A stretch of 64,000 nucleotides of DNA from Streptomyces albus subsp. albus. Lineage in GTDB: Bacteria > Actinomycetota > Actinomycetes > Streptomycetales > Streptomycetaceae. This document shows, piece by piece, positions 42,858 to 52,029 of this stretch. How positions within the stretch are numbered: the first letter of the stretch is position 1; each line of letters opens with the position of its first letter. The translations under genes were made by a program, and so were the position numbers. Under the pieces are notes generated by a model, which saw only the letters and a list, made by a program, of their open reading frames with translations, made no database searches and was not told the DNA's origin. The stretch spans positions 124,001 through 188,000 of the forward strand of contig NZ_JOID01000005.1 in assembly GCF_000719865.1 (NCBI RefSeq). The letters are read 5' to 3'.

Positions 42858-43886
42858 CTAGCCGATCCGGACGCCGAACTGGAACGGCATGTTGTTGATC
42901 GACTCGTAGCGCACATTGGCGCCGGGCTTCGGGGCGTGGAGGATCTGGCCGTTGCCGGCGTAGAGGCCGACGTGGTGCAGATCGCCGTAGAAGAAGACCA
43001 GGTCGCCGGGCTTGAGGGCGCTCTGGCCGATCCGGGTGCCGTCGTTGGCCTGGGCCTGCGAGGTGCGGGAGATGCCGACGCCGGCCTGGGAGTAGGCCCA
43101 GGACGTCAGCCCGGAGCAGTCGAAGGAGCTGGGGCCGGTGGCGCCCCAGACGTACGGTGCGCCGATCTTGGACTGCGCGGCGGAGAGGGCGGCTGCGGCA
43201 CGCTGCGACTCCGGGACGTCGCTGCCGAGGTCGACCCGCTGGCCGGCGGTGCGGTTGGCGCGGTCCTCCTTGGCGGCGAGCTCGGCGCGCTCCGCGGCCG
43301 TCAGGGTGTTGAGCAGGTCGCGGGCCTTGGCCAGCTTCCCCTGGATCTCGCGCTTCTTCTCCCCCAGCGCCTCACGAGTGGTGTCGAGGTCCTCCAGCTT
43401 GCCGGCGGCCTCGGCGCGCTGCTGCTGGAGCGTGCGCTGCTTCTCGGCGATCCTGCCGAGGGCCTCGGCCTGCTTGCCGCTCAACTGGTTGAGCGTGGAG
43501 GCCCGTTCCAGATACGTGTCCGGGTCGGAGGAGAGCAGCAGTTGCACGGACGGGTCGATGCCGCCGGAACGGTACTGGGCGGTGGCCATCGAACCGAGGC
43601 CGTTGCGCAGGTCGTTCAGGTCCTCCTGGCCGCGGGCCACCTTGTCCTGGAGGTTGGAGACCTCTTCTTCGAGCTTCTCCTGCTTCTCCTTGGCACCGTT
43701 GTACTTCTCGGTGGCCACCTCGGCCTCTTCGTACAGCTTGTCGACCTTGGCCTTCACTTCGTTCTTGGAAGGCTGCGGTGCGGCCTGTGCGGCCTGCGAG
43801 GTGATGGCGACGGCTGCGGCCGCGGTGGCCGTGAGCACGCTGACGCGCGCCCGGCCGGGCTGCCTGGGTCGACGGTGGGACGCCAC
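42858..43886 (-). CDS. Secreted NlpC/P60 peptidoglycan hydrolase (paralogue 2)
   Basis: About 342 residues from GTG 43886 (GAAGGAG upstream). The signal peptide (VASHRRPRQPGRARVSVLT, then an Ala-rich core) ends near QAAQAAP. A Lys/Glu-rich coiled coil follows, with YRSGGIDPSVQLLLSSDPD matching its paralogue. The catalytic domain has YVWGATGPSSFDCSGLTSW, GDLHHVGLYAGNGQILHAP and ALKPGDLVFFYG. Coiled coils in this family usually inhibit or localise the enzyme. A promoter (TTGAAC-N18-TAGGGT) lies about 160 nt upstream, leaving a long leader that may carry regulatory structure. Confidence 0.9.
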   Translation of the reverse strand: MASHRRPRQPGRARVSVLTATAAAAVAITSQAAQAAPQPSKNEVKAKVDKLYEEAEVATEKYNGAKEKQEKLEEEVSNLQDKVARGQEDLNDLRNGLGSMATAQYRSGGIDPSVQLLLSSDPDTYLERASTLNQLSGKQAEALGRIAEKQRTLQQQRAEAAGKLEDLDTTREALGEKKREIQGKLAKARDLLNTLTAAERAELAAKEDRANRTAGQRVDLGSDVPESQRAAAALSAAQSKIGAPYVWGATGPSSFDCSGLTSWAYSQAGVGISRTSQAQANDGTRIGQSALKPGDLVFFYGDLHHVGLYAGNGQILHAPKPGANVRYESINNMPFQFGVRIG

Positions 43887-44045
43887 GGAGGCGATCTCCT
43901 TCTTCCTCCAGCCGCCTGCCGGGAGGATGGGACGCGGCCCCGGCTCCGGTGTTCGGCTTCCGGGTCCTGCCCGAACATGCCGGATTCGGCGGTTCCCCCG
44001 CGGATATCCCGGATGGATGATCAACCGCGCGGAGGTTCGGGGCCG
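43887..44045 (-). promoter_or_regulatory. Long structured leader of the NlpC/P60 gene, possible riboswitch
   Basis: About 150 nt of leader lie between the predicted start near 44039 and GTG 43886. On the minus strand it contains CGGGGGAACCGCC and GAATCCGGC, followed by CCCGGAAGCCGAACACC. These recall pieces of the c-di-AMP (ydaO-yuaA) riboswitch, which controls several cell-wall hydrolase genes in Streptomyces. The later conserved CAGCUAACC-type block was not found, so the match is weak. Confidence 0.25.
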
Positions 44046-44075
44046 ACCCTAGTGACCCTCCCATGATCGGTTCAA
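44046..44075 (-). promoter_or_regulatory. Promoter of the NlpC/P60 gene
   Basis: On the minus strand TTGAAC (44070-44075) and TAGGGT (44046-44051) are separated by 18 bp. This is the best promoter in the 321-bp gap between the NYN gene and the NlpC/P60 gene. Confidence 0.5.
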
Positions 44076-44207
44076 AGGGTGATGCGAAAAAATTCCCGCG
44101 GAGAAGGTTTTTTTACCCGAAGTCACACAGTCGGTGACAGCCGTCTGACACTGCGTGCCACGCAAGGCCCCGCTGCCGCCCCGACGGGCCCAGCGGCTCC
44201 TGACGGG

Positions 44208-45578
44208 TCAGGTGCGCGCGAGCCGCCTCAGCAGCAGCGTCGAGGCCACAGGGCGCGCGCCGGCGCGCGCCACTCCGTCCGCAACCTCGCGGTCGGCGGA
44301 GACCACGACCACCGGGCGCCCCGGCGGCTCGGCGCGCACGATGCGGCGGATCAGCTCGTCGGCGGTCTGCCCCGGCTTGCTGAACAGCACGCGCACACCG
44401 CGCGGCGGCGCCAGCAGCACCGGCGCGGCCAGCTCCGCCCCGTCGAACACACAGGTCATCTCGGCGCCGGTCTGCGCGGCCAGCACCGCCAGCCCGCCCA
44501 GCAGCCGCAGCCGCTGCTTGTCCAGCGGCATCGTCGGATAGCCGGTCTTGGTGACGTTGTAGCCGTCGACCACCAGATGCGCCTGCGGCAGGGCGAGGAG
44601 CTGGTCGAGCAGCGCCGGGTCGGTCTCGGAGAGCGCGCGGGTGGCGATGTCCTTCGGTGTCATCCGCCCCGGCTCCACCGCGTCCACGGTGTCGGCGGGA
44701 CGCTGCGCGGCCGGCGGCAGGGCCAGTTCCCGGCGGAGCCCCTGCGCCGCGTCCAGCACCGTGTCGAGCAGCAGGCGCACCCGCATGTCCTCGACGCTGC
44801 GGCCCTCGCGCACGGCCCGCCGGCCCGCCTCCAGGGCCGACTCGGCCTCCGCGAGCCGGGCCCGCAGCCGCCGCGCCTCGCTGTCCGCCGCCGCCTTCTC
44901 GGCCGCGGCGGCGGCCCGTACGGACTCCAGCTCGGCCGCGGCCTTGCGGAGCGCGGCCTCACCGCGGCGCACGTCGCTCACCGCGCTGCGCAGCTTGCGG
45001 TGGAGGACGTCGGCCTCCTTGCGCGCGCTCTCCAGCTCGGCACGCGCCCGGTCGGCCTCGGCGCGGGCGGCGGAGCGGGCCTCGGCCAGCTCCTCGCGGA
45101 GCCGCCGCACCTCGCGGCCGGCCTCCTCGTCGGCCCGCTCGGCCCTGGCCCGCTGCACCTCCTCGCCGGCCGCGGCGACCAGCTTGGCCCAGCCCGCGGG
45201 CCGCAGTATGTACGCGAGCGCGGCCACCTCCGCCGGGTCGGCGGCGGCCGGCGGGGCGCCGGACTCCAGGGCTCCCGAGAGCTCGGGCTGGGTCTCGCGC
45301 AGCCGTTCGCCGACCCGCTGCCGGAAGAGCGGATGGCTCTCCAGGGCGGCCGCCATGGCGTTGCCCCCGAACCTGGCCCGGCGGCTGGGAGTGAACCGGG
45401 CGTACTGCCGCAGCTGGGGCGGCAGTTCCGCCATCGTCAGACTGCCGAAGGCATCCGCGACGAGGGCGACGACCCGGCGCCGCACACCCTCCGGCAGCGG
45501 CCGGTCGAGCACCTCTTCGGCACCGGCGGACTCTTCCGCGTCCCCGGCACCGTCGCCCGTGTGCTCCGCCTCCACCAC
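44208..45578 (-). CDS. NYN-domain RNase-like protein (YacP type) with coiled coil
   Basis: A 456-residue cytoplasmic protein. The N-terminal region (about 30-130) is helical (LPEGVRRRVVALVADAFGSL). An extended Ala/Glu/Arg coiled coil spans about 150-285. The C-terminal NYN domain has LVVDGYNVTKTGYPTMPLDK, EMTCVFDGAELAAP, SKPGQTADELIRRI and VVVSADREVADG, with the Asp residues of the PIN-like metal site. YacP (Rae1) of Bacillus cleaves mRNA on the ribosome. The extra N-terminal part is typical of actinobacteria. Its stop lies 16 nt from the preceding zinc-ribbon gene's end on the same strand. Confidence 0.85.
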   Translation of the reverse strand: MVEAEHTGDGAGDAEESAGAEEVLDRPLPEGVRRRVVALVADAFGSLTMAELPPQLRQYARFTPSRRARFGGNAMAAALESHPLFRQRVGERLRETQPELSGALESGAPPAAADPAEVAALAYILRPAGWAKLVAAAGEEVQRARAERADEEAGREVRRLREELAEARSAARAEADRARAELESARKEADVLHRKLRSAVSDVRRGEAALRKAAAELESVRAAAAAEKAAADSEARRLRARLAEAESALEAGRRAVREGRSVEDMRVRLLLDTVLDAAQGLRRELALPPAAQRPADTVDAVEPGRMTPKDIATRALSETDPALLDQLLALPQAHLVVDGYNVTKTGYPTMPLDKQRLRLLGGLAVLAAQTGAEMTCVFDGAELAAPVLLAPPRGVRVLFSKPGQTADELIRRIVRAEPPGRPVVVVSADREVADGVARAGARPVASTLLLRRLART

Positions 45579-45594
45579 CTGTCGCGCTCCGATC

Positions 45595-45834
45595 TCAGCC
45601 GCTCACACCGGGGCGGTCCACCAGTTCGATCTGGTCCACCGCGTTGCACCAGCGGCAGCGGACCGACTCGATCGTCTCACTGAGCACGTCCCGCTCCTCG
45701 ACCGTGGGTTCCCCCGCGAGGTCCAGATGCACGTACTCGACCGCTCTGCTGGTGCGGGTCACGTCGAACCGGGTCAGGTTGCCGCACAGGGTGCAGCGCC
45801 ACCGGGTCTCGGCCGTCGGCTGGGGAACGCCCAT
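45595..45834 (-). CDS. Small zinc-ribbon protein
   Basis: A 79-residue protein from ATG 45834 (GAGGAC upstream). Two Cys pairs, WRCTLCGNLTRF and VRCRWCNAVDQ, form a likely zinc ribbon. Between them is a charged strand-helix segment (VEYVHLDLAGEPTVEERDVL). The open frame to 45930 adds residues without family support. It lies just upstream of the NYN gene and may be co-transcribed. Function unknown; the ribbon suggests nucleic-acid or protein binding. Confidence 0.75.
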   Translation of the reverse strand: MGVPQPTAETRWRCTLCGNLTRFDVTRTSRAVEYVHLDLAGEPTVEERDVLSETIESVRCRWCNAVDQIELVDRPGVSG

Positions 45835-46017
45835 CGTGTCGTCCTCGTTTTCTGCGTCTTCTGCGCTTTTGCGCCGTCTGCACGTTCTGGTCCGCGGTGC
45901 GCCGTCGAACTGCGGGTCGCTCTCCCGCAACCCTACGGCCTGCCCGGGGCCCGCCGCCGGGGCCCGTACCGGGGCGGACGCACGGCGAGGCGTTCCGTCC
46001 GCCGGCGCCCGTTACGC

Positions 46018-46023
46018 CATGAT
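46018..46023 (+). promoter_or_regulatory. -10 box (CATGAT) of leaderless rhomboid gene
   Basis: CATGAT is followed by 6 nt and ATG 46030, with no ribosome site. A leaderless transcript is predicted. Confidence 0.45.
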
Positions 46024-46029
46024 CTGCCC

Positions 46030-46791
46030 ATGCTGAGAAAGGCGCGCGGGCTCCTCGGCGGCCGCACCCCCGGGGGCGTGGCAGGCGGCGCGGCGGCGGA
46101 CGGGGGTCCCGCCGTGGTGACCCGCACCCTGATCGGCCTGTGCTTCCTGTTCTTCGTACTCGGGCCCGTCTCCGGTCTCAACCCCGCACACGGAACCGGT
46201 GCCGAGCTCATCACGGCACGGAATGACCACTTCCGGCTCTGGGGCGTGGTGCCGGCCGAGCTGTTCGGCGGCTCGCCGGAGGCCCTGCTCACCCCGCTGA
46301 CCGCGTTCTTCGTCCACGGCGGCTGGCTGCATCTGCTGGGCAACCTGCTCTTCCTCCATGTCTTCGGCCCTCTGCTGGAGGCCCGGCTGGGCCCGGCGCG
46401 CTACCTCCTGCTGCACGCCGGTACGGGCTACCTCGCGCTGGCCGCCTTCGCCGCGGCGGACCCGGCCTCCGACCAGCCCCTGGTGGGGGCCTCGGGGGCC
46501 GTCTCCGGGGTGCTGGGCGCCTTTCTGCTGCTCTTTCCCCGGGCCCGGGTCACCAGCCTCTTCCCGTTCCTCTTCTTTCTGCCGCTGCGCTTCCCGGCCT
46601 GGGTGGTGCTGCCCTTCTGGTTCGCCCTCCAGTGGCCGGCGGCCCGCGGCGCGGCGGAGGGGTCCGGAGTGGCGTACCTGGCCCATCTGACCGGCTTCCT
46701 GACCGGTTTCCTGTGGGCGTGGGCCCGCTACGGGGGTGGGACTAGAGTGAGCAGCGCAGACCGGGCGACCGAGGGAGACAGCCAGCCGTGA
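46030..46791 (+). CDS. Rhomboid-family intramembrane serine protease
   Basis: A 253-residue polytopic membrane protein. Conserved features are GGWLHLLGNLLFLHVFG (second helix with His and Asn), LVGASGAVSGVLGAFLLL with catalytic S155, and AHLTGFLTGFLWAW with the catalytic His. ALLTPLTAFFVHGG precedes the active core. It would cleave membrane-anchored substrates near the lipid surface. The N-terminal 30 residues are a cytoplasmic Gly/Arg-rich extension. The gene is probably leaderless, and its stop overlaps the GTG start of the Lrp-like gene (GTGA). Confidence 0.88.
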   Translation: MLRKARGLLGGRTPGGVAGGAAADGGPAVVTRTLIGLCFLFFVLGPVSGLNPAHGTGAELITARNDHFRLWGVVPAELFGGSPEALLTPLTAFFVHGGWLHLLGNLLFLHVFGPLLEARLGPARYLLLHAGTGYLALAAFAAADPASDQPLVGASGAVSGVLGAFLLLFPRARVTSLFPFLFFLPLRFPAWVVLPFWFALQWPAARGAAEGSGVAYLAHLTGFLTGFLWAWARYGGGTRVSSADRATEGDSQP

Positions 46792-47069
46792 TCACCGCGA
46801 TCGTGCTCATCAAGACCAGCGTGGACCGGATCCCGGAGATCGCCGAATCGATCGCCGCCCTGGAGAGCGTCAGCGAGGTCTACTCCGTCACCGGCACCTA
46901 CGACCTGGTGGCGATGGTGCGGGTGGCCCGGCACGACGATCTCGCCGATGTGATCCCCGGCCGGATCAACAAGGTCGAGGGCGTCGAGGCGACGGACACC
47001 CATGTGGCGTTCCGCACCTACTCGCAGCACGATCTGGAGGCCGCGTTCGCCATCGGCCTGGATTCCTGA
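46788..47069 (+). CDS. Lrp/AsnC ligand-binding (RAM) domain protein without DNA-binding domain
   Basis: A 93-residue stand-alone RAM domain. ITAIVLIKTSVDRIPEIAES and VSEVYSVTGTYDLVAMVRV are the alpha-beta sandwich of the Lrp C-terminal domain. There is no helix-turn-helix. Such stand-alone proteins bind amino acids and may modulate full-length Lrp regulators. The start GTG 46788 overlaps the rhomboid stop by 4 nt. GAGGGAGACAGCC is upstream. Similar to SCO2140 by context (from memory). Confidence 0.88.
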   Translation: MITAIVLIKTSVDRIPEIAESIAALESVSEVYSVTGTYDLVAMVRVARHDDLADVIPGRINKVEGVEATDTHVAFRTYSQHDLEAAFAIGLDS

Positions 47070-47092
47070 CGGGGGACTGCGTTTCCGGCCGG

Positions 47093-47130
47093 GGGGCGCC
47101 GGTCCGCGGGGCCCCGCGGACCGGCGCCCC
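47093..47130. terminator. Bidirectional terminator, 38-bp perfect palindrome
   Basis: Perfect 19-nt arms (47093-47111 and 47112-47130) lie between the convergent Lrp-like gene and trpD. Further GC pairing extends it outward. Confidence 0.8.
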
Positions 47131-47138
47131 TCCCGGGA

Positions 47139-48203
47139 TCACGCGTTGGTCGCCGCGACCCAGCGCTCCAGCGTCCGGAGGGCGGCGCCGGAGTCGATCG
47201 ACTCGGCCGCCCGCGCCATGCCCCCGGCGATCTGCTCGGTGAGCGGTGTGTCCGCCGGGTGGAGGGCGGCCAGTGCGGCGGCCGCGTTGAGCAGCACCGC
47301 GTCCCGCACGGGGCCCCGCTCGCCCGCCAGCAGCCGGCGCGCCACATCCGCGTTGTGCGAGGCGTCCGCCCCGCGCAGCGCCTCGACGGGCACCAGCTCG
47401 ACGCCCACGTCCCGCGGGTCGAAGGACTCCTGACGCACCGTGCCGTCCCGCACGGTCCACACCTGCGAGGTGGCGGTGACCGTCAGCTCGTCCAGCCCGT
47501 CCTCGCCCCGGAACACCAGCGCGGAGGAGCCCCGTTCAGCGAGGACGCCCGCCATGATGGGCGCCATCCGGGCGCTGGCCACCCCGGTCGCCTGCGCGGT
47601 CACGCGCGCCGGGTTGGTCAGCGGGCCGAGGAAGTTGAAGGTGGTGGGGATCCCCAGCTCGCGCCGGGCGGCCGCCACATGACGGAGCGACGGGTGGAAC
47701 TTCACCGCGAAGCAGAAGGTGATCCCGGCCTCCTCGGCCACCTCGGCCACCCGCCGCGGCGTGAGTTCGAGGTTGACCCCGAGCTTCTCCAGCACGTCGG
47801 AGGCGCCGCTCGCCGAGGAGGCGGCGCGGTTGCCGTGCTTGACCACCTTGGCGCCGGTGCCCGCGACCACGATCGCGGACATGGTGGAGATGTTGACGGT
47901 CCGGGCGCGGTCACCGCCGGTGCCGACGATGTCCACCGTGTTCCCGGGCACCTCGATCAGCCGCGCATGCTCGTACATGGCGCGGACCAGCCCGGACAGC
48001 TCGGCGACCGTCTCGCCCTTGGCGCGCAGCGCGACCGCGAAGCCGGCGATCTGGGCGTCGGTGGCCTCGCCCCGCATGATCCGGTCCATGGCCCAGGCGG
48101 TGTCGTCGGCGCCGAGGTCCCGGCCCTCGAGGAGTGAGGTCAGCACGTCGGGCCAGGTGCGGGCCGCCACGCTGCCGCCGCCTGCCGGGGTCACAACGTT
48201 CAT
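47139..48203 (-). CDS. trpD: Anthranilate phosphoribosyltransferase
   Basis: A 354-residue enzyme that transfers phosphoribosyl to anthranilate, the step after Trp[22 protein letters not shown] is the PRPP-binding loop, [19 protein letters not shown] the second, and [31 protein letters not shown] complete the family motifs. ATG 48203 has CAGGAG 6 nt upstream, and the frame to 48356 is rejected. The gene stands alone here rather than in a trp operon, as in S. coelicolor. Confidence 0.94.
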   Translation of the reverse strand: MNVVTPAGGGSVAARTWPDVLTSLLEGRDLGADDTAWAMDRIMRGEATDAQIAGFAVALRAKGETVAELSGLVRAMYEHARLIEVPGNTVDIVGTGGDRARTVNISTMSAIVVAGTGAKVVKHGNRAASSASGASDVLEKLGVNLELTPRRVAEVAEEAGITFCFAVKFHPSLRHVAAARRELGIPTTFNFLGPLTNPARVTAQATGVASARMAPIMAGVLAERGSSALVFRGEDGLDELTVTATSQVWTVRDGTVRQESFDPRDVGVELVPVEALRGADASHNADVARRLLAGERGPVRDAVLLNAAAALAALHPADTPLTEQIAGGMARAAESIDSGAALRTLERWVAATNA

Positions 48204-48382
48204 GGTCCGCTCCTGGAATCCACGGGAATGAGGGCCTGGGGGCCGGCCTCGGCGGGCCCTGGGCCAGCCTAACGGGGCGGGGCGCCCGGCACGGGCCGCT
48301 GCCCGCACTCCGGACAGTCCGGTCGCGCACCCGCCCGTGCCGTCCCGCCGCGCCATCCCGCCGCGGTGCGTCCGCCGCGGAC

Positions 48383-48432
48383 AGCCCGAGGGCCCCGGTC
48401 CTCCCCCGAGGGGACGGGCCGGGGCCCTGGGC
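48383..48432 (-). terminator. Terminator after qcrB
   Basis: A long hairpin (48383-48432) pairs AGCCC with GGGCT and GGGCCCCGG with CCGGGGCCC, then TCCCC with GGGGA. It lies 24 nt past the qcrB stop on the minus strand and upstream of trpD. Confidence 0.7.
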
Positions 48433-48456
48433 TGTGTGGCGACCGCGGATACGGCC

Positions 48457-50088
48457 TCAGTGGTGGCCGTGGCCGCTCTGGATCTCCTTGAACTCCTCCG
48501 GGGTCGCCTTCGGGATCTGGGTGCCCTCGCCGTACCAGCCGCGCGAGAGGCGGGCCCGGAGCTTCTGGGTCCGCGGCACCTTGCGCCGGACGCCGTTCTC
48601 GTCGACCTCCGGGCCGGTCTCCAGCGGCTTGGGCTGCTCGTGCTGGGTCAGGGTGTAGAGCTGCTCCTGCGAGAGCGGCTCGTGCACCTCGACGAACTCA
48701 CCGTGCGGCAGGCGCTTGATGATGCCCGCCTCGCGGCCGTGCAGCACCTTGTCCCGGTCCCGGCGCTGGAGGCCGAGGCAGATCCGCTTGGTGACGATGA
48801 ACACGAGAACCGGCACCGCGAAGAAGGCGATCCGCACGAACCAGGTGACCGCGTTGATCGACATGTCGAAGTGGATGGCGAAGATGTCGTTGCCGCCACC
48901 CAGCAGCATCACCAGGTACCAGCTGATCCAGGCCGCGCCGATCGCGGTACGCGTCGGGGCGTTCCGCGGCCGGTCCAGGATGTGGTGCTCCCGCTTGTCG
49001 CCGGTGACCCAGGACTCGATGAACGGGTAGACCGCGATCACGGTCAGCACCAGCGGGAAGACCACCACCAGCGGGATGGCCACACCGAGGTTGAGCGTGT
49101 AGCCGCCCGGCAGGACGAACTCCCAGGCGGGCATGGCCCGGATGAGGCCCTCGGAGAAGCCCATGTACCAGTCGGGCTGCGCTCCGGTGGACACCTGGTC
49201 GGCCCGGTAGGGGCCGAGCGCCCAGATCGGGTTGATGGTGAAGAGCGCGGACAGCACCGCGATCACACCGAAGACCAGGAAGAAGAAGCCTCCGGCCTTG
49301 GCCATGTAGACCGGCAGCAGCGGCATGCCGACCACGTTCTTGTTGGTCTTGCCGGGGCCGGGGAACTGCGTGTGCTTGTGGTAGAAGACCAGGATCAGGT
49401 GCGCCACCAGCAGACCCAGCATGATGCCCGGCAGCAGCAGCACGTGGGCCGCGAAGAACCGCGGGATCACGTCGTGGCCCGGGAACTCCCCGCCGAACAG
49501 GAACATCGCCATGTAGGTGCCGACGATCGGCACCGACAGGATTGCGCCCTCCATGAACCGGACACCGGTGCCGGAGAGCAGGTCGTCCGGGAGCGAGTAG
49601 CCGGTGAAGCCGGTGAACATGCCGAGCACGAACAGCAGGAAGCCGAAGAGCCAGTTGATCTCGCGCGGCTTGCGGAACGCGCCGGTGAAGAACACCCGCA
49701 TCATGTGCACGAACATGGAGGCCAGGAAGATCAGGGCCGCCCAGTGGTGGATCTGCCGGATGAGCAGACCGCCGCGCACGTCGAAGTTGATGTCGAGGGT
49801 CGAGGCGTACGCCTCGGACATCCGGACGCCCTGCATCGGGACATAGGCGCCGTGGTACTCCACCTCGGCCATGCTGGGCACGAAGAACAGCGTCAGATAC
49901 ACACCCGTGAGGATGATGATGATGAAGCTGTAGAGCGCGACCTCACCCAGCATGAAGGACCAGTGGTCCGGGAAGATCTTGCGCATATTGGCCTTGGCCA
50001 GGCTGTAGATGCCCAGCCGGCCGTCCGCCCAGTCGGCGACCCGCTCTCCCGCGGGCGCCTTGCGCCGGTTGTCGGTCGCCGTACTCAT
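48457..50088 (-). CDS. qcrB: Cytochrome bc1 complex cytochrome b subunit
   Basis: A 543-residue membrane subunit of the respiratory bc1 complex. The N-terminal half has about eight helices with haem ligands in [20 protein letters not shown] and [22 protein letters not shown]. The Qo-site PEWY motif appears as PDWYMGF. The C-terminal 130 residues form the longer cytoplasmic tail of actinobacterial QcrB, ending in a His-rich GHGHH. Its ATG overlaps the qcrA stop by 4 nt. It works with QcrA, QcrC and the aa3 oxidase in a supercomplex. Confidence 0.96.
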   Translation of the reverse strand: MSTATDNRRKAPAGERVADWADGRLGIYSLAKANMRKIFPDHWSFMLGEVALYSFIIIILTGVYLTLFFVPSMAEVEYHGAYVPMQGVRMSEAYASTLDINFDVRGGLLIRQIHHWAALIFLASMFVHMMRVFFTGAFRKPREINWLFGFLLFVLGMFTGFTGYSLPDDLLSGTGVRFMEGAILSVPIVGTYMAMFLFGGEFPGHDVIPRFFAAHVLLLPGIMLGLLVAHLILVFYHKHTQFPGPGKTNKNVVGMPLLPVYMAKAGGFFFLVFGVIAVLSALFTINPIWALGPYRADQVSTGAQPDWYMGFSEGLIRAMPAWEFVLPGGYTLNLGVAIPLVVVFPLVLTVIAVYPFIESWVTGDKREHHILDRPRNAPTRTAIGAAWISWYLVMLLGGGNDIFAIHFDMSINAVTWFVRIAFFAVPVLVFIVTKRICLGLQRRDRDKVLHGREAGIIKRLPHGEFVEVHEPLSQEQLYTLTQHEQPKPLETGPEVDENGVRRKVPRTQKLRARLSRGWYGEGTQIPKATPEEFKEIQSGHGHH

Positions 50089-51152
50089 CCGCGCTCCCAG
50101 AAACTCGGGCCGACGGGCTCCGCGAAGTCCCCGAGGGCTTCGAGGTAGCCGTCCTCATTGACACCGATCCGCAGCTGCGGCAGGGGGTGGCCGGCCGGGC
50201 CGAAGATCACCCGCGCGCCGTCGGACAGGTCGAAGGTGGACTGGTGGCACGGGCACAGCACGTGGTGCGTCGACTGCTCGTACAGGGTGACCGGGCAACC
50301 GACGTGGGTGCAGATCCTCGAGTAGGCCACGATGCCCTCGTGGGACCAGTCGAGTTCCCGCTTGTCCTTGATGTCCTCCGGCTCGATCCGGACGATCATC
50401 AGAGCCGCCTTGGCGATCTCCTTCTGGAAATCGTGGTCGTCGTCCGCCAGGCCGTCCGGCTTCGCGAACGTCAGCGAGCCGACCGGGATGTCCTCCGGCC
50501 GCAGCGGCTCATTGGTGTTCTGGTTGACGAGCAGCTTGCCCTTGCCCCACAGCGTGTGCCGGAGCTTGTCCTCCGGCAGCGGGCCGAGGTCGCGCAGCAG
50601 CACCACACCGGAGAGCGGCACCATCGCCATCGCGCCGAACATCGTGTTGCGGATCAGCTTGCGGCGGCCGAAGCCGGACTCGGCGGCACCCTGCCGGAAG
50701 TCGGCCAGGACCTTGGCCTTGACCTCGGGCTCGGCGGCGATCGGGTGCCGGTCGTCGGCGACCTCCACGTCCGACATCAGCGTGCGGGCCCAGTGGACCG
50801 CGCCGGCGCCGATGCAGAACAGCGCGACACCGAGGGTGAGACCCAGGGCGAAGTTCAGCGCGCTGACGTGCCCGAACGGGAACACGTACACGATCTTGTC
50901 GATCGGGAAGATCACGTAGCTGGCGATGAAGCCGATGGTGGCCAGCATCGACACGACGAAGAGCAGCGCGATGGTGCGCTCGGAGCGCTTGGCGGCCCGC
51001 TCGTCGATGTCCTGGACGCGGTGCTGGTGGGGCGGCAGCCCCGGGTCCGCGAACGGGTTGTCCGCGGTGGTCACCGCGCCGTCGTGAGCCGTTGCCTGCT
51101 CACTCGGCAGGGATTCTTGGGACACGTCTTTGTTGGATCCAGTCTGACTCAT
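50085..51152 (-). CDS. qcrA: Rieske iron-sulfur subunit of the bc1 complex
   Basis: A 355-residue protein with the extended N-terminus of actinobacterial QcrA, which gives three membrane helices (about 60-80, 95-115 and 165-190). The 2Fe-2S motifs are CTHVGCPV and CPCHQSTF in the C-terminal domain. The helix before the cluster domain contains the RKLIRNTMFGAMAMVPLSG Tat-like segment used by the last helix. The gene overlaps qcrB and qcrC by 4 nt each. It passes electrons from quinol to QcrC. Confidence 0.95.
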   Translation of the reverse strand: MSQTGSNKDVSQESLPSEQATAHDGAVTTADNPFADPGLPPHQHRVQDIDERAAKRSERTIALLFVVSMLATIGFIASYVIFPIDKIVYVFPFGHVSALNFALGLTLGVALFCIGAGAVHWARTLMSDVEVADDRHPIAAEPEVKAKVLADFRQGAAESGFGRRKLIRNTMFGAMAMVPLSGVVLLRDLGPLPEDKLRHTLWGKGKLLVNQNTNEPLRPEDIPVGSLTFAKPDGLADDDHDFQKEIAKAALMIVRIEPEDIKDKRELDWSHEGIVAYSRICTHVGCPVTLYEQSTHHVLCPCHQSTFDLSDGARVIFGPAGHPLPQLRIGVNEDGYLEALGDFAEPVGPSFWERG

Positions 51153-51958
51153 GACTTCCTGGCCTTTGCGGTCCGGGCGGCGACCCAGATGGCGACGGCG
51201 ATCATCGCGCCGAGACCGAAGGTCCAGGCGAACAGGCCCTCACTGACCGGGCCGAAGCCGCCGAGGTCGAGACCGCCGGGGTTCGGGGAGTCGTCGCTGT
51301 TGACCGCGTCGAGGTAGGCGATGATGTCCCGCTTCTCCTGCTCCGGCATCGTGGTGTCCGGGAAGACGGGCATGGCCTGAGGGCCGGTCAGCATCGCCTC
51401 GTAGATGTGCTTCGGGCTGACGCCTTCCAGCTTGGGCGCGTACTTCCCCTCGGTGAGGGCACCGCCCTTGCCGGTGAAGTTGTGGCACTGCGCGCAGTTG
51501 GTGCGGAAGAGCTCTCCGCCGTTCGCGATGTCCGCGCCCTCGGGGTTGTACGCCTCCTTGGCCGGCACGGCCGGGCCGGGGCCGAGGGAGGCGATGTACG
51601 CGGCCAGCTGGTCGATCTCGGCCTGCGTGTAGACCACCGGCTTCTTCGGCGCCTGGGCGCCCGGCTGCTGCATGGGCATCCGGCCGGTGCCGACCTGGAA
51701 GTCAACGGCGGCGGCGCCGACGCCGACCAGCTGCGGGCCGTCGGTGGTGCCCTGACCGCCCGTGCCGTGGCAGCTCGCGCAGCCGGTGGTGTAGAGCTGC
51801 TTGCCCTCCTTGATGGCAAGGGACTGAGCGGTGGTGTCGGCCTGGGCCTTGTCCGCGGGTGCGAACGCCGCGTACAGCCCCCCGGTGACCGCCAGCGCGA
51901 AGAGTAGGACGACAAGCGCCGCCAGCGGATGGCGCCGTCGTGCGGAGAGCTTTTTCAC
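51149..51958 (-). CDS. qcrC: Dihaem cytochrome c subunit of the bc1 complex
   Basis: A 269-residue protein with an N-terminal membrane helix, two haem c sites (CASCH and CAQCH), and a C-terminal helix (GLFAWTFGLGAMIAVAIWVA). It serves as the cytochrome c link to the aa3 oxidase. Axial Met candidates are visible (GRMPMQQPG, PQAMPVFPD). GTG 51958 starts 71 nt after ctaE, with no strong ribosome site. The stop overlaps the qcrA start. Confidence 0.95.
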   Translation of the reverse strand: MKKLSARRRHPLAALVVLLFALAVTGGLYAAFAPADKAQADTTAQSLAIKEGKQLYTTGCASCHGTGGQGTTDGPQLVGVGAAAVDFQVGTGRMPMQQPGAQAPKKPVVYTQAEIDQLAAYIASLGPGPAVPAKEAYNPEGADIANGGELFRTNCAQCHNFTGKGGALTEGKYAPKLEGVSPKHIYEAMLTGPQAMPVFPDTTMPEQEKRDIIAYLDAVNSDDSPNPGGLDLGGFGPVSEGLFAWTFGLGAMIAVAIWVAARTAKARKS

Positions 51959-52029
51959 GGATTACCCCGGTGTCAGGATCTTCTGCGTCGATGCTTCTGG
52001 CTTGGTGTGCTGCGGGTCCGTCGGACCGA

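Noticed and set aside
39778..42861. 1027-codon plus-strand frame
   Set aside because: It crosses two secreted-protein genes on the other strand and an intergenic gap, with no recognisable domain.
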